DNA of 64,000 nt from Methanoregula sp. Its GTDB lineage: Archaea; Halobacteriota; Methanomicrobia; Methanomicrobiales; Methanospirillaceae. Position 1 is the stretch's first letter. Every line of letters starts with the position of its first letter. Position numbers and translations under genes: made by a program. The notes under the pieces are model-generated. The model saw only the letters and a list, made by a program, of their open reading frames with translations. It ran no database searches and was not told the origin of the DNA. The stretch is from NCBI RefSeq assembly GCF_023227875.1, contig NZ_JALOCH010000002.1, positions 215,748-279,747 on the forward strand, written 5' to 3'. Positions 8,177 to 17,252 of this stretch are shown in pieces.

Positions 8177-10026
8177 AGCGGTACCTGAACGTGATGCCTC
8201 TTGACGACGTTCTCGTGCTTCTCTCGCGTGAGTTTCCCTGCCCGCCCTCGACCGAGACCATCCCGCTCGAAGAGGCTTCCGGCCGGGTCACTGCTTCCCC
8301 GCTCTTTGGCAACTATTCAGTACCGGAGATCCACCTCGCAGCAATGGACGGGATCGCGGTGGTGAGCGAAGAGACGAAAGATGCTGCCGAGCAACACCCG
8401 GTCACGCTCCGGACGGTCGCTCGGGTGAACACCGGTAATGTCGTCCCCCCCGGCTACGATGCGGTTATTATGATCGAGGACGTCTGGGAAGCAGACGGGA
8501 ATTATACTATCCGGAAATCGGCCGCTCCCTGGCAGCACGTCCGCCCTGCCGGAGAGGACCTTGCCGAGTCCGAGATGGTGATGCCCTCCCGCCATCGTAT
8601 CCGCCCTCACGAAACGGGAGCCCTTGCCACTTACGGTATTACCGGTCTCGATGTAATCACAGTCAGGGTGGGGCTCGTTCCCACGGGCAGCGAACTCATT
8701 CCTGCCGGTACCCGTCCCGCCCCGGGCCAGGTGGTCGAGAGCAACACGGTGATGGCAAAGGCAATGCTCGATGCGGTCGGTGCGAGATGCACCCGGTATC
8801 CCTTTGTCGAGGATACGCCGGAGAAGATCCGCGACGCGGTCGAAAAGGCAGTAAAAGAGAACGATATCGTGATCGTCTCGGCAGGATCGTCAGCAGGGAC
8901 GAAGGACTTCTCCGCTGACGTGATCGCAGAACTCGGTGAGGTGCTGGTCCACGGGATTGCGACAAAGCCCGGCAAACCGGCGATCATCGGGAAGGTGGAT
9001 AAAAAACCGGTCGTCGGCCTGCCAGGCTATCCCCTTTCGGCCCTGACCGTCATCCGCGAGATCATCCTCCCGTTCCTCCGGAATTATGGCCTCGCCGTCC
9101 CCGACCACGAAGTGATCCGGGCAACCATCACCTCCGCTCTTCCCAAAGAGATCGGTTCGGACGAGTTCGTGCTCTGCACGCTGGGGAAGGTAGGGGGACG
9201 CTGGACCGTCTCCCCCCAGTCCAAGGGTGCCGGGGTCCAGATGAGTGCGGTCCGGGCAAACGCGTACATCCGTGTCCCCCGCGAATCGGAAGGGTACAAT
9301 GCCGGGGACGAGATCGATGCCCGGCTGATGGTGCCGATCCAGGAAGCAGAGACCGCACTCCTTGTCACCGGCAGTCATGACCCGGTGCTCGATTACCTCG
9401 CCGACCTCCTCCGGCCAGAGGGTATCTCGCTCATCTCCACCCATGTCGGGAGCATGGGGGGGATCATTGCCCTGAAAAAGGACGAGTGCCATGCCGCACC
9501 GACCCACCTCCTCTCACCGGATGGGACGTACAATACCGGATATCTCCAGAAGTATCTCCCGGGGACCGCAGTCGATCTCATCTGCGTTGCCGGCCGTCAG
9601 CAAGGGGTGGTATCGAAGAGCGGGCTCTCGTTTGCCGGGTTGCCGGGCCACGCGTTCATCAACCGGCAGAAAGGCTCCGGCACCCGGATGCTCCTCGATT
9701 ATGGCCTGAAACAAGCAGGAATCGACCCATCGGCTCTTCCCGGTTATGAACGCGAAGTGACCACCCATATCGCGGTCGCCCTTGCCGTGAAGAGCGGCGA
9801 GGCCGAGGCCGGTCTCTGCGTGTACAGTGCGGCAAAAGCCCTCAATCTCCCATTCGTGCCCGTTGCTCAGGAGCGGTACGAGCTTGCTATCCGCAGGGAA
9901 CATGCGGAGGACCCCCGGGTCCGGGCGCTCATCAAAGCGATCCGTTCCAATGAGTTCAGGTCGATCCTCTCGGAACTCGGGGGATATGATACTTCAGAGA
10001 CCGGGTCCCTGCGAAAGGTCCGGTGA
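8170..10026 (+). CDS. MoeA paralogue fused to a C-terminal PBP-like domain
   Basis: The first ~400 of 618 residues are a full MoeA-type protein (LAAMDGIAVV, VPTGSELIPAG, SAGSSAGTKD, GLPGYPLSA). The remaining ~210 residues form a periplasmic-binding-protein-like domain (LLVTGSHDPVLDYLADLL, AGRQQGVVSKSGL, SGEAEAGLCVYSAAKALNLPFVPVAQERYEL), as in a known subset of archaeal and bacterial MoeA proteins where it may sense the metal or pterin. Start is GTG at 8170 or 8173, overlapping the previous stop. Two MoeA forms side by side are common in methanogens; one could be specialised for tungsten, but nothing in the sequence proves it. Confidence 0.9.
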   Translation: MVKRYLNVMPLDDVLVLLSREFPCPPSTETIPLEEASGRVTASPLFGNYSVPEIHLAAMDGIAVVSEETKDAAEQHPVTLRTVARVNTGNVVPPGYDAVIMIEDVWEADGNYTIRKSAAPWQHVRPAGEDLAESEMVMPSRHRIRPHETGALATYGITGLDVITVRVGLVPTGSELIPAGTRPAPGQVVESNTVMAKAMLDAVGARCTRYPFVEDTPEKIRDAVEKAVKENDIVIVSAGSSAGTKDFSADVIAELGEVLVHGIATKPGKPAIIGKVDKKPVVGLPGYPLSALTVIREIILPFLRNYGLAVPDHEVIRATITSALPKEIGSDEFVLCTLGKVGGRWTVSPQSKGAGVQMSAVRANAYIRVPRESEGYNAGDEIDARLMVPIQEAETALLVTGSHDPVLDYLADLLRPEGISLISTHVGSMGGIIALKKDECHAAPTHLLSPDGTYNTGYLQKYLPGTAVDLICVAGRQQGVVSKSGLSFAGLPGHAFINRQKGSGTRMLLDYGLKQAGIDPSALPGYEREVTTHIAVALAVKSGEAEAGLCVYSAAKALNLPFVPVAQERYELAIRREHAEDPRVRALIKAIRSNEFRSILSELGGYDTSETGSLRKVR

Positions 10027-10457
10027 ACGGGCAGACCCCGGTTCATCTTCACCTTTTTCCCTGCCCGGAGATGTGCGTATCTGATACTATATGCGGGAAT
10101 GTGTGCATCATGAGCCCGTACAGGTAAGTCACTATATAATGCATATTACACAAATCAGCCCTATTTTTCCCGCGCACGTAGTGAGCACGACGATAAGCCG
10201 CTGACGGGCATGACAGGAAGTAAACCATTATATATTAGAATCGTGCATTTTGCACGTGAATGCGAAATCAGGGCCCGGATGTCAGCGGGAATTCCCGGTA
10301 ATCCGCAAGAAAACGGGCCGCAATTTCCGGAAAGTACATTCTTTTATTCTAACTTTTGATGTTGAGTTAATATCTTGAGATTAACCGTTTGTAATTTTAG
10401 ATATCTTTAATTAACTTGCTCCACAACATTGGATCTATCGACGACAATGTGTGTGTG
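10027..10457. other. Intergenic region upstream of the formylmethanofuran dehydrogenase operon
   Basis: About 430 bases with no credible gene. It has three AT-rich, TATA-like patches: ACTATATAAT at 10131-10140, TTATATATTA at 10228-10237, and a patch at about 10395-10405. The second is followed at once by a 6-bp palindrome CGTGCA-TTT-TGCACG (10242-10256), which sits where a regulator could block initiation. The length and multiple promoter-like sites fit a strongly regulated operon. Confidence 0.5.
10242..10256. promoter_or_regulatory. Palindrome next to TATA-like box upstream of fwd operon
   Basis: CGTGCA, three T, TGCACG is a perfect 6-bp dyad located five bases after the TATA-like TTATATATTA (10228-10237). 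It could be an operator or a hairpin in a long 5' leader. It is about 200 bases before the first gene. No regulator for it can be named from the sequence. Confidence 0.35.
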
Positions 10458-10724
10458 ATGCGCATGGCGTTTTCAGTACATGTAAACATGGAGCGATGCA
10501 CCGGTTGTGGCAACTGCGTCATCGCATGTCCGGTCGATGCACTTGAACTGCATACGGTGGACCCGGCAACGAAAGAGAAGATCTACGCCGTCAGGAATGG
10601 GAAGTCCATTCATCTCGACGTAAAGGCTGAACTCTGTGCAGGCTGTGGCGTTTGTGTCAATGCCTGCCCGTATGATGTGATCCGCCTCTCCGGCAAAGGA
10701 GCAGTGGCCCTGACAGAGGCCTGA
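10458..10724 (+). CDS. fwdG: Ferredoxin-type subunit of formylmethanofuran dehydrogenase (FwdG-like)
   Basis: An 88-residue protein with two 4Fe-4S motifs, CTGCGNCVIACP and CAGCGVCVNACP. It is the first gene of the fwd/fmd operon and would carry electrons to the catalytic subunits during CO2 reduction to formylmethanofuran, the first step of methanogenesis. I chose the ATG at 10458; a second ATG at 10464 is equally possible and a TTG at 10416 less so, as no clear ribosome-binding site favours one. The D subunit gene follows 42 bases later. The symbol assumes the tungsten-type naming; the molybdenum type (fmd) cannot be excluded. Confidence 0.8.
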   Translation: MRMAFSVHVNMERCTGCGNCVIACPVDALELHTVDPATKEKIYAVRNGKSIHLDVKAELCAGCGVCVNACPYDVIRLSGKGAVALTEA

Positions 10725-10766
10725 GGCAGGAGCCCGGGACCTGATCACCTTTTTATGAGGAATACC

Positions 10767-11174
10767 ATGACAAAGAACATCAGCTTAAACCTGATCTCGG
10801 GACGCACCATCCAGCAGGGTGTAGCAATCGAAGGCGGCAAGGAGAAGCCCCTGTACCGCACCGCAGCCGGCATTATTGAGATGGACGAGTCCGATTTTAA
10901 GAAACTCGGCGCATGGAAGAGCACCAATGTCCGGGTCACGAGCGAATACGGCAGCGTTATTGTGAAAGCGGTCCAGACCACCCAGGGTCCCCACCCGGGC
11001 CTCGGGTTTATCCCGATGGGGCCGTGGGCGAACGCGATCATCAACCCCAACACCTACTCGACCGGCATGCCGACCTTCAAGGGTGTCCCGGTTACCGTAG
11101 AAGTTGCCATGAACGAACCGATCCTCCTGGGCATTGAACTTGTCCAGAAACTCTGCGGGGTGAAAACAGAATGA
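10767..11174 (+). CDS. fwdD: Formylmethanofuran dehydrogenase subunit D
   Basis: A 135-residue molybdopterin-dinucleotide-binding subunit, corresponding to the C-terminal domain of larger molybdoenzymes. The segment NVRVTSEYGSVIVKAV is the cradle-like barrel, and GLGFIPMGPWANAIINP is the conserved cofactor-contacting loop of the FwdD family. I choose ATG 10767 because GAGGA lies four bases upstream; an ATG at 10755 is in frame. Its stop overlaps the start of fwdB by four bases (ATGA at 11171-11174), which suggests matched synthesis of the two halves of the cofactor-binding unit. Confidence 0.9.
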   Translation: MTKNISLNLISGRTIQQGVAIEGGKEKPLYRTAAGIIEMDESDFKKLGAWKSTNVRVTSEYGSVIVKAVQTTQGPHPGLGFIPMGPWANAIINPNTYSTGMPTFKGVPVTVEVAMNEPILLGIELVQKLCGVKTE

Positions 11175-12487
11175 CCAAGACAATAACCGATGTGATCTGC
11201 CCGTTCTGCGGAACGCTCTGCGATGACCTTGAGGTCGTTGTATCGGATGATGGTAAGAAGCTCCTGGAAGTCTACAACTCCTGCGTTATCGGGACCGAGA
11301 AGTTCCTGCACTCGCAGGCGCCTGACCGGGTCACCCGCCCACGGATGCACCAGGAAGACGGCTCGTGGAAAGAGGTCTCCTACGATGAGGCAGTCGAGTA
11401 CTCCGCCCAGATGCTGGCAAAGGCAAAGAAGCCCCTGATGTTCGGCTGGTCCTCCACCAACTGCGAGGCCCAGAGCGTGGGTAACGAGATCGCCGAGATC
11501 TCAAAATCCTGCTGTGACAACACTGCCGCCACCTGCCACGGCACTACCCTGATTGCCGTGCAGGATATCGGGCTTCCCAGCTGCACCCTTGGTGAAGTCA
11601 AGAACCGTGCAGACCGGATCATCTTCTGGGGCTGCAACCCGGCCCACGCCCACCCCCGGCACATGTCCCGGTACTCGATCTTCCCCCGGGGTTTCTTCAC
11701 CGGCAAGGGACAGATGAGCCGGAAGCTCGTGGTCGTTGACCCCCGTGTCACTGACACCGCCAAGATGGCCGACCTCCACCTCCAGGTGGAGCAGGGCAGG
11801 GACTACGAACTCCTCGATGCACTCCGCGTTGCCCTCAAGAATGAGTGGCTCCCGGACACGGTTGCGGGTATCCCGGCCGAGAAGATCCGCGAGACCGCCG
11901 CTATGTTAAAGAGCGGCCGGTTCGGTATCATCTTCTTCGGCATGGGCGTCACCCAGTCCCTCTCCAAGAACCACAACATCGACGCTGCAATTGCGCTCAC
12001 AAAGGACCTCAACGAACACACCAAGTTTTCGATCATGCCGATGCGGGGCCACTATAATGTCACCGGCTCCGGGGAAGTCTTTGCCTGGCAGTTCGGGTTC
12101 CCGTTCTCGGTCGACCTCACCCGCGGCTTTGCCCGTTACAACCCGGGCGACACGAGCACGATCGACCTCCTCACCCGCGGTGAGATCGATGCGATGTTCA
12201 CCATCGGCAGCGACCCGGGAGCACACTTCCCGATCAGCGCCGTGAAACACATTGCCGCAGTCCCCTCCGTCTGCGTTGACCCGCACCTGACCCCGACCAC
12301 CGGAGTCTCGAAGCTCCATGTCCCGGTCGCCTTCAACGGTGTCGAGACCGGTGGCAACTGCTATCGTATGGACAATGTCCCGATCGACTGCCGCAAGGTC
12401 GTCGAACCGCCCGAGGGCATGCTCACCGATGAGGAGTTCCTCACAAAAGTCCGTGACCGCCTCAAACAGCTGAAGGGGGTAGCGTAA
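11171..12487 (+). CDS. fwdB: Formylmethanofuran dehydrogenase subunit B (catalytic)
   Basis: The 438-residue catalytic subunit holds the Mo/W-bispterin cofactor and one 4Fe-4S cluster. The cluster cysteines are CPFCGTLC near residues 10-17 and the Cys in NSCVIGTEKF. The predicted metal ligand is the cysteine in NTAATCHGTTL (about residue 118); some methanogens use selenocysteine there, but this sequence has an ordinary Cys codon. Further motifs are GWSSTNCEAQ, FWGCNPAHAHPRH and TIGSDPGAHFP, all typical of the family. It is immediately followed by fwdA after two bases. Confidence 0.93.
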   Translation: MTKTITDVICPFCGTLCDDLEVVVSDDGKKLLEVYNSCVIGTEKFLHSQAPDRVTRPRMHQEDGSWKEVSYDEAVEYSAQMLAKAKKPLMFGWSSTNCEAQSVGNEIAEISKSCCDNTAATCHGTTLIAVQDIGLPSCTLGEVKNRADRIIFWGCNPAHAHPRHMSRYSIFPRGFFTGKGQMSRKLVVVDPRVTDTAKMADLHLQVEQGRDYELLDALRVALKNEWLPDTVAGIPAEKIRETAAMLKSGRFGIIFFGMGVTQSLSKNHNIDAAIALTKDLNEHTKFSIMPMRGHYNVTGSGEVFAWQFGFPFSVDLTRGFARYNPGDTSTIDLLTRGEIDAMFTIGSDPGAHFPISAVKHIAAVPSVCVDPHLTPTTGVSKLHVPVAFNGVETGGNCYRMDNVPIDCRKVVEPPEGMLTDEEFLTKVRDRLKQLKGVA

Positions 12488-12489
12488 TC

Positions 12490-14199
12490 ATGTCAGAATA
12501 TCTCATTAAGAACGGCCACGTCTTTGACCCGGTCCAGGGCATCAAGGGCGACAAGAAAGATATCGCAATCAAGGACGGGAAGATCGTTGACAAGGTCGGA
12601 TCCGGTGCCAAGGTCATTGACGCAAAGGACAAGACCGTCATGGCAGGCGCCGTGGAGATCCACGCCCACATTGCAGGGCCCAAGGTCAACCTCGGCCGTA
12701 TCTACCGGCCCGAGGACAAGCTCTTCAGCTGCACGCCCACGAAGGGTATGGAGCGGATGGGCGGCGGGGCTTCGATCCCGACCACGTTCAAGACCGGCTA
12801 CGAATACGCGAAGATGGGCTACACTACCGCGATGGAAGCCGCAATGCCCCCGCTCTTCTCCCGCCACGTGCACGAGGAGATCCGCGACACCCCCATCATC
12901 GATGAGGGCGCATTCCCGGTCTTCGGGAACAACTGGTTCGTACTTGAGTACCTCAAGAACCACGAGATCGAGAACACCGCAGCCTACATTGCCTGGATGC
13001 TCCGCGTCACCAAGGGTTACGCAGTCAAGGTCGTCAACCCCGGCGGCACCGAGGCATGGGGCTGGGGACTGAACTGCCTCTCCATCAACGACCCGGTCCC
13101 GTACTTCGACATCACCCCAGCAGAGATCGTCAAGGGACTCATCGAGGCAAACGAGTACCTCGGCCTCCCGCACTCGATGCATATCCACCCGAACAACCTC
13201 GGGAACCCGGGATGTTACGAGACCACACTCGACACGCTCAGGCTCGCAGAAGGTTTCAAGGCAAAGAACAAGTTCGGCCGGGAGCAGGTCCTGCACCTCA
13301 CCCACACCCAGTTCCACTCCTACGGAGGCACCACTTGGGGAGACTTCGAGTCCAAGGCAAAGGAAGTCACGGACTACGTCAACAAGAACAAGAACATCAC
13401 CATCGACACCGGTAACGTCACCCTTGACGAGACCACTACGATGACTGCTGACGGCCCGTTCGAGCACCACCTCACCGGCCTCAACCACTTAAAGTGGGCG
13501 AATGTCGATGTGGAACTCGAGACCGCAGCCGGTGTCGTGCCCTACATCTACAGCCCGAACATCTCGGTCTGTGCGATCCAGTGGGCAATCGGCCTTGAGA
13601 TCCCCTTAATGATGAAGGACCCGATGCGCTGCTACATCACCACCGACCACCCGAACGCAGGTCCGTTCACCCGGTACCCCCGTGTCATCAAGTGGCTCAT
13701 GAGCAGGAAGGCCCGGGAGACCCAGATCAACGCCTTCAAGCACAAGGACAAGGTCCTTTCCCAGACGGCCATCGGCACTCTCGACCGGGAACTCTCGCTC
13801 TACGAGCTTGCCCAGATGACCCGTGCCGGCCCGGCAAAGTCCCTTGGTCTTTCCGCAGTCTGTGGTGGCCTCGCGCCTGGCATGGACGCGGATGTTGCAG
13901 TCTACAACTTCAACCCCGACAAGCCGGTTGCAGATCCGGAAGACATCGAGAAGGCATTCAGCCGCTGCGCAGCGGTCTTCAAGAGCGGCGTGCAGGTTGT
14001 CAGCAATGGCGACATCATCAGCAACGGCCACAAGCGTACCCTCTGGGTCAATGTCAAGACCAAGGAGAACCCGCAGGTCGCACGCGACATTGCTGAGAAG
14101 TTTGTCAAGTATTACAGCATGACGCAGAACAACTACGAAGCACTCGGGCACCACTTTGTCCCGAACCCGTTCGCCCTTGAGGTGGATGCAACCAACTGA
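12490..14199 (+). CDS. fwdA: Formylmethanofuran dehydrogenase subunit A (amidohydrolase)
   Basis: FwdA is the metal-dependent amidohydrolase that condenses formate, made by FwdB and passed through an internal tunnel, with methanofuran. The 569-residue protein shows the dinuclear metal-site motifs: EIHAHIAGPKVN near residue 56, the Lys in AVKVVNPGG (carboxylated in the family), HSMHIHPNNLG, LHLTHTQFHSYG, and TTDHPNAGPFTR with the catalytic Asp. Length is normal for the family. It is the third of four tightly packed genes, with fwdC starting 12 bases later behind a GAGGTGGA ribosome-binding site. Confidence 0.95.
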   Translation: MSEYLIKNGHVFDPVQGIKGDKKDIAIKDGKIVDKVGSGAKVIDAKDKTVMAGAVEIHAHIAGPKVNLGRIYRPEDKLFSCTPTKGMERMGGGASIPTTFKTGYEYAKMGYTTAMEAAMPPLFSRHVHEEIRDTPIIDEGAFPVFGNNWFVLEYLKNHEIENTAAYIAWMLRVTKGYAVKVVNPGGTEAWGWGLNCLSINDPVPYFDITPAEIVKGLIEANEYLGLPHSMHIHPNNLGNPGCYETTLDTLRLAEGFKAKNKFGREQVLHLTHTQFHSYGGTTWGDFESKAKEVTDYVNKNKNITIDTGNVTLDETTTMTADGPFEHHLTGLNHLKWANVDVELETAAGVVPYIYSPNISVCAIQWAIGLEIPLMMKDPMRCYITTDHPNAGPFTRYPRVIKWLMSRKARETQINAFKHKDKVLSQTAIGTLDRELSLYELAQMTRAGPAKSLGLSAVCGGLAPGMDADVAVYNFNPDKPVADPEDIEKAFSRCAAVFKSGVQVVSNGDIISNGHKRTLWVNVKTKENPQVARDIAEKFVKYYSMTQNNYEALGHHFVPNPFALEVDATN

Positions 14200-14210
14200 G
14201 GTGGAAAAAG

Positions 14211-15011
14211 ATGGAAACCGTTACCATTACCATGAAGAACGCGCCTGCACTGTATCTTGAGGCAGACACCATCTCTCCCGATGCATTTGCCGGCAAGAAC
14301 GCGGCCCAGATCGCAGAACTCCCCGCGTTCGAGGGCAATGTTCCCACAACCCTGGGCAAGTACTTCGAGATCAGCGGCACTGCCGGAGCAACCGCAGCGG
14401 ACACGAAGATCGTAGTCAAAGGCGATGTAAAGAAGGTCAAGTATCTCGGCTTCAAGATGAGCGCCGGGGAACTGGTCATCGAAGGCAGCACCGACCTCTA
14501 TGTCGGGGCCTGGATGACGGGAGGCAAAATCCTCGCGAAGGGCGATGTCGCGGCATTTGCCGGGCTCGCCATGAAAGGCGGCGAACTCACCATCGAGGGC
14601 AATGCCGGCAACTATCTCGGTGCTGCCTACCGCGGCGACTGGAGAGGCATGTCCGGCGGCAAGATCCTGGTCAGGGGCAATGCCGGGTCCGATATCGGCA
14701 TGTATATGACCGGTGGCGAGATCGTTGTCAACGGCAATGTCGATGTCCATGCAATGACCCATGCAGAAGGCGGGAAGCTCCTTGTCAAGGGCAATGCAAA
14801 GAGCAAGCTCGGGGGCCAGATGGTCAAGGGCGAGGTCATCATCTTCGGCTCCATCGACACGATGATGCCCGGCTTCAAGCCTGTAGGCGAAGTCGCACTT
14901 GAAGTCGAGGGTACCAGGGCAATGTTCTCGCATTTCATCGGCGACATGGGCGAGCGCCACCCCAAGCGGAAGGGCGAGACCGTGTACGCAAACCTGTACA
15001 AGAAGATCTGA
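14211..15011 (+). CDS. fwdC: Formylmethanofuran dehydrogenase subunit C
   Basis: This 266-residue subunit has the right-handed beta-helix built from repeated G-x-x-x-G-x-x-x-G units, seen here as GAWMTGGKI, GLAMKGGEL, GAAYRGDWRGMSGGKI, GMYMTGGEI and so on. In the enzyme it packs against FwdA and FwdB; the fold is shared with the last domain of glutamate synthase. ATG 14211 has GAGGTGGA just upstream. It is the last gene of the operon; a T-rich stretch (15017-15024) right after the stop may end the transcript. Confidence 0.93.
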   Translation: METVTITMKNAPALYLEADTISPDAFAGKNAAQIAELPAFEGNVPTTLGKYFEISGTAGATAADTKIVVKGDVKKVKYLGFKMSAGELVIEGSTDLYVGAWMTGGKILAKGDVAAFAGLAMKGGELTIEGNAGNYLGAAYRGDWRGMSGGKILVRGNAGSDIGMYMTGGEIVVNGNVDVHAMTHAEGGKLLVKGNAKSKLGGQMVKGEVIIFGSIDTMMPGFKPVGEVALEVEGTRAMFSHFIGDMGERHPKRKGETVYANLYKKI

Positions 15012-15178
15012 ATCACTTTTTTTTACGCACATACACACAGGCAGATCGCATCACAGGATCTTCCCGTATCTTTTTTGATCAAGCCAGTTGGCTTTTACCC
15101 GGAATCCGAAGTTCATCCGGGAGATTCCCGGCGGGAAATTGAAAAGATGTATCTAGGAAAAGTGTCAGAGAAAATATC

Positions 15179-15349
15179 ATGGCGGAAAGACCAACGTGTG
15201 AACGCTGTGGGAAGGAGGCGATCGGGTTCCAGTCAATGGAGGGCGGTTTCGAATATGTCTGTTCAGACCATGCAGACAGTCTCCTCCTTGCACTCAAACC
15301 CGGTGAAAAAAAGGTGTACGGCGTCTGTTATCTCGAACGGTACTCCTGA
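15179..15349 (+). CDS. Tiny zinc-finger protein, first of a tandem pair
   Basis: A 56-residue protein starting MAERPTCERCGKEAIGFQ, too short for usual gene calling but clearly real because it has a close tandem copy 313 bases downstream. The cysteines CERC near the N-terminus and CSDH near residue 28 would bind one zinc (C-x2-C ... C-x2-H). The rest is LLLALKPGEKKVYGVCYLER. The 5' regions of the two copies also match (AAAAGATGTATCT about 35 bases upstream of each start), so promoter and gene were duplicated together. Function is unknown; small zinc-binding proteins of this type may bind nucleic acid or partner proteins. Confidence 0.75.
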   Translation: MAERPTCERCGKEAIGFQSMEGGFEYVCSDHADSLLLALKPGEKKVYGVCYLERYS

Positions 15350-15491
15350 CACCGGATCGCTTCCCTGCAATGGACTGCGGATCCATTTCCCACGCAGGTT
15401 TTATTCAGGACCTGTGTCCCATCCCTGGTTTCCCCGGCCAGGCTCACAAGACCAAAAAGATGTATCTGTAAAACTCCAAGAGAGAATAACG

Positions 15492-15674
15492 ATGGCGGAA
15501 AGACCAAAGTGCGAACGATGTGAGAAGGATGCAATCGGCCTCCAGTCACTGGGGTTCTGTGTTTCCTATGTCTGCCAGGACCATGCCGACAGCGCCCTTC
15601 TCGCTCTCAAGCCCGGCGAGAAACAGGCGTATGAATATTGTTATCTCGAACGGTTCGATACCACCGATCCCTGA
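15492..15674 (+). CDS. Tiny zinc-finger protein, second of a tandem pair
   Basis: A 60-residue protein starting MAERPKCERCEKDAIGLQ and ending CYLERFDTTDP. It shares the zinc ligands (CERC, CQDH), the LLALKPGEK segment and the C-terminal CYLER with the gene just upstream, at roughly two-thirds identity by eye. A longer frame reaching back to 15075 runs through the first copy out of phase and is not real. The duplicated promoter element AAAAGATGTATCT lies at about 15456. Divergence between the two suggests an old duplication kept by selection. Confidence 0.75.
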   Translation: MAERPKCERCEKDAIGLQSLGFCVSYVCQDHADSALLALKPGEKQAYEYCYLERFDTTDP

Positions 15675-15996
15675 TATTTTCCAAAAACGAGGAGGGTCGC
15701 AACGCTCCCTGCGAGCCTGATACCTTTTTTTCGGCGTCAATCCCGGTGTTCAGGAATAACTGATACAGGACAGAATACATGAACACGACTTTCACAGGGC
15801 ATTGAGGTGTGACAGGGAAGGCATGGTAAAGCCGGGTGGTGAATTGTGTGTATCGGCCTTATCCAAATACAACTCGTTATTAGAGAGAACTCTTGTCCTG
15901 CCCCACCAGTGTCTGAAAAATAATTAGTGTTGGCTGGTTTCCCCAGCCTCGGTCTAAGGATCCCGTATCCTTTCCTCTACGTTCCCGGGAAGGTGT
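15675..15996. other. Intergenic region between zinc-finger genes and fdhB
   Basis: About 320 bases lying between convergent genes. No credible gene is seen. A hairpin at 15932-15948 fits a terminator for fdhB (entered separately). The T-rich run at about 15723-15730 could end the plus-strand transcript. Confidence 0.5.
15932..15948 (-). terminator. Hairpin terminator downstream of fdhB
   Basis: GGCTGG-TTTCC-CCAGCC forms a 6-bp stem. Read on the minus strand it is followed by AACACTAATTATTTTTCAG, a T-rich tail, about 50 bases after the fdhB stop. Confidence 0.45.
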
Positions 15997-17250
15997 TCAC
16001 TTTTTCGCTACCGGGTTGAACACGTTCTGGTAGATCATGTCGCTGCCGGTGTTATGGAGCCGTGCACGCTCCTCCTTCTCCTCGACATACGCCATGAGCG
16101 GAAGTTCCATGTTGATACCCGGGACATGGCCGAACATCTTCTCGAGTTCGACCTGCTGGGCGTGCATGAAGAGCGCGTTGGGGATCTCCGCAGGGCAGAG
16201 TTCCTGGCACTGGCCACAGTTCACACAGGAGTCAGCAATATGGGCGAAGCGGATCAGGTGGAACATGAAGTTCGGCGGGAGTTCCCCGGGCTTGACATAG
16301 GCCGGGTTCTTGGTCGTGCAGTCCACGCAGTAGCAGATCGGGCAGGCCTCGATACAGGAATAACATTTGATGCAGCGGGAGGTTTCCTGCATAATCTTCT
16401 TTAACCGGTCTTTTCCTTCGCCAAGACCTTCGAAGTCGTGCTTGCGCCACTTGTCGCCAAGCTTCATCATTGCGCCCTCGACCTTTCCGCGGATCTCGAG
16501 ACCCTTGGGGTTGGCTGCCTCAGTTACCAGAAGCCCTTTCTTGACGGCACCTTCGAGGAGTTTTGCACCCTTCTCGGAACAGATCTCGACAAAGGTTGCT
16601 TTGCCGGCCTTCTCGCCGATAACACCCCAGTTCCCGCAGGCAAGGTCTGCCTGGCGGGGGATCTTCATCTTGCAGCGGCGGCAGTTGCTGCGGCGTCCGT
16701 AGCCGGCCTCTTCGAGTTCGTCCACGGAGATACCCTTGTGACCCCCCTCGTACTCGATGATGAACTGGCCCTTGTCGATCTCTTCCTTCGTGACCACATT
16801 TGGATCAACACCGTACTTATCGGCGATCATCTTGCGGGCGAGGACCGGGCTGACCGATCCTCCGCAGTTGACACCGATCAGGATGACATTGTCGAGGTTG
16901 ATCTGCTTGCGCTTGGCCAGTTCGTAAAACGCCATGGCATCGCAGCCCTTGACAGTGACACCGATCTTCATGTCCGCGGCGCCATCCATGTATTTTTTGA
17001 GGAGTTTGGGCAGGAGCAGGGTACCGCAGTGAAGAGAGCCGGCGGTCTTTGCAAGATCGTTAGGATCGGATATCAGGATCGGCTGTGCATCGTAGAGGTC
17101 CGTACCCTTGGTAACCACGAGGACTGCATCGACAGCCTTGGACTCGAGTGCAAATTTCCAGAGTGCGGTAACTGCTCCTCCGAGTTCAGCCTTCTTCTTG
17201 ATCTCTGCGTCGTTGGTCCATGCGTAGAGCATATCGCCTTTCTTTGCCAT
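15997..17250 (-). CDS. fdhB: Formate dehydrogenase beta subunit, F420-reducing
   Basis: The 417-residue FdhB passes electrons from the catalytic subunit to coenzyme F420 and binds FAD. The N-terminal ~280 residues are the FrhB/FdhB domain (GGAVTALWKFALE, VTVKGCDAMAFYELAKR, IGVNCGGSVSP). The C-terminal part has two 4Fe-4S motifs, CIKCYSCIEACP and CVNCGQCQELCP. It starts two bases after the fdhA stop, so both subunits are made from one transcript. Reduced F420 from this enzyme would feed the methanogenesis pathway together with the fwd enzyme encoded 2 kb away. Confidence 0.93.
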   Translation of the reverse strand: MAKKGDMLYAWTNDAEIKKKAELGGAVTALWKFALESKAVDAVLVVTKGTDLYDAQPILISDPNDLAKTAGSLHCGTLLLPKLLKKYMDGAADMKIGVTVKGCDAMAFYELAKRKQINLDNVILIGVNCGGSVSPVLARKMIADKYGVDPNVVTKEEIDKGQFIIEYEGGHKGISVDELEEAGYGRRSNCRRCKMKIPRQADLACGNWGVIGEKAGKATFVEICSEKGAKLLEGAVKKGLLVTEAANPKGLEIRGKVEGAMMKLGDKWRKHDFEGLGEGKDRLKKIMQETSRCIKCYSCIEACPICYCVDCTTKNPAYVKPGELPPNFMFHLIRFAHIADSCVNCGQCQELCPAEIPNALFMHAQQVELEKMFGHVPGINMELPLMAYVEEKEERARLHNTGSDMIYQNVFNPVAKK

Positions 17251-17252
17251 AT

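Noticed and set aside
12493..13488. 331-codon open frame on the minus strand inside fwdA
   Set aside because: It is the antisense shadow of a well-conserved GC-rich gene; no family features.
14133..15038. 301-codon minus-strand frame over fwdC
   Set aside because: It mirrors the repetitive G-rich fwdC codons and has no independent start signal.
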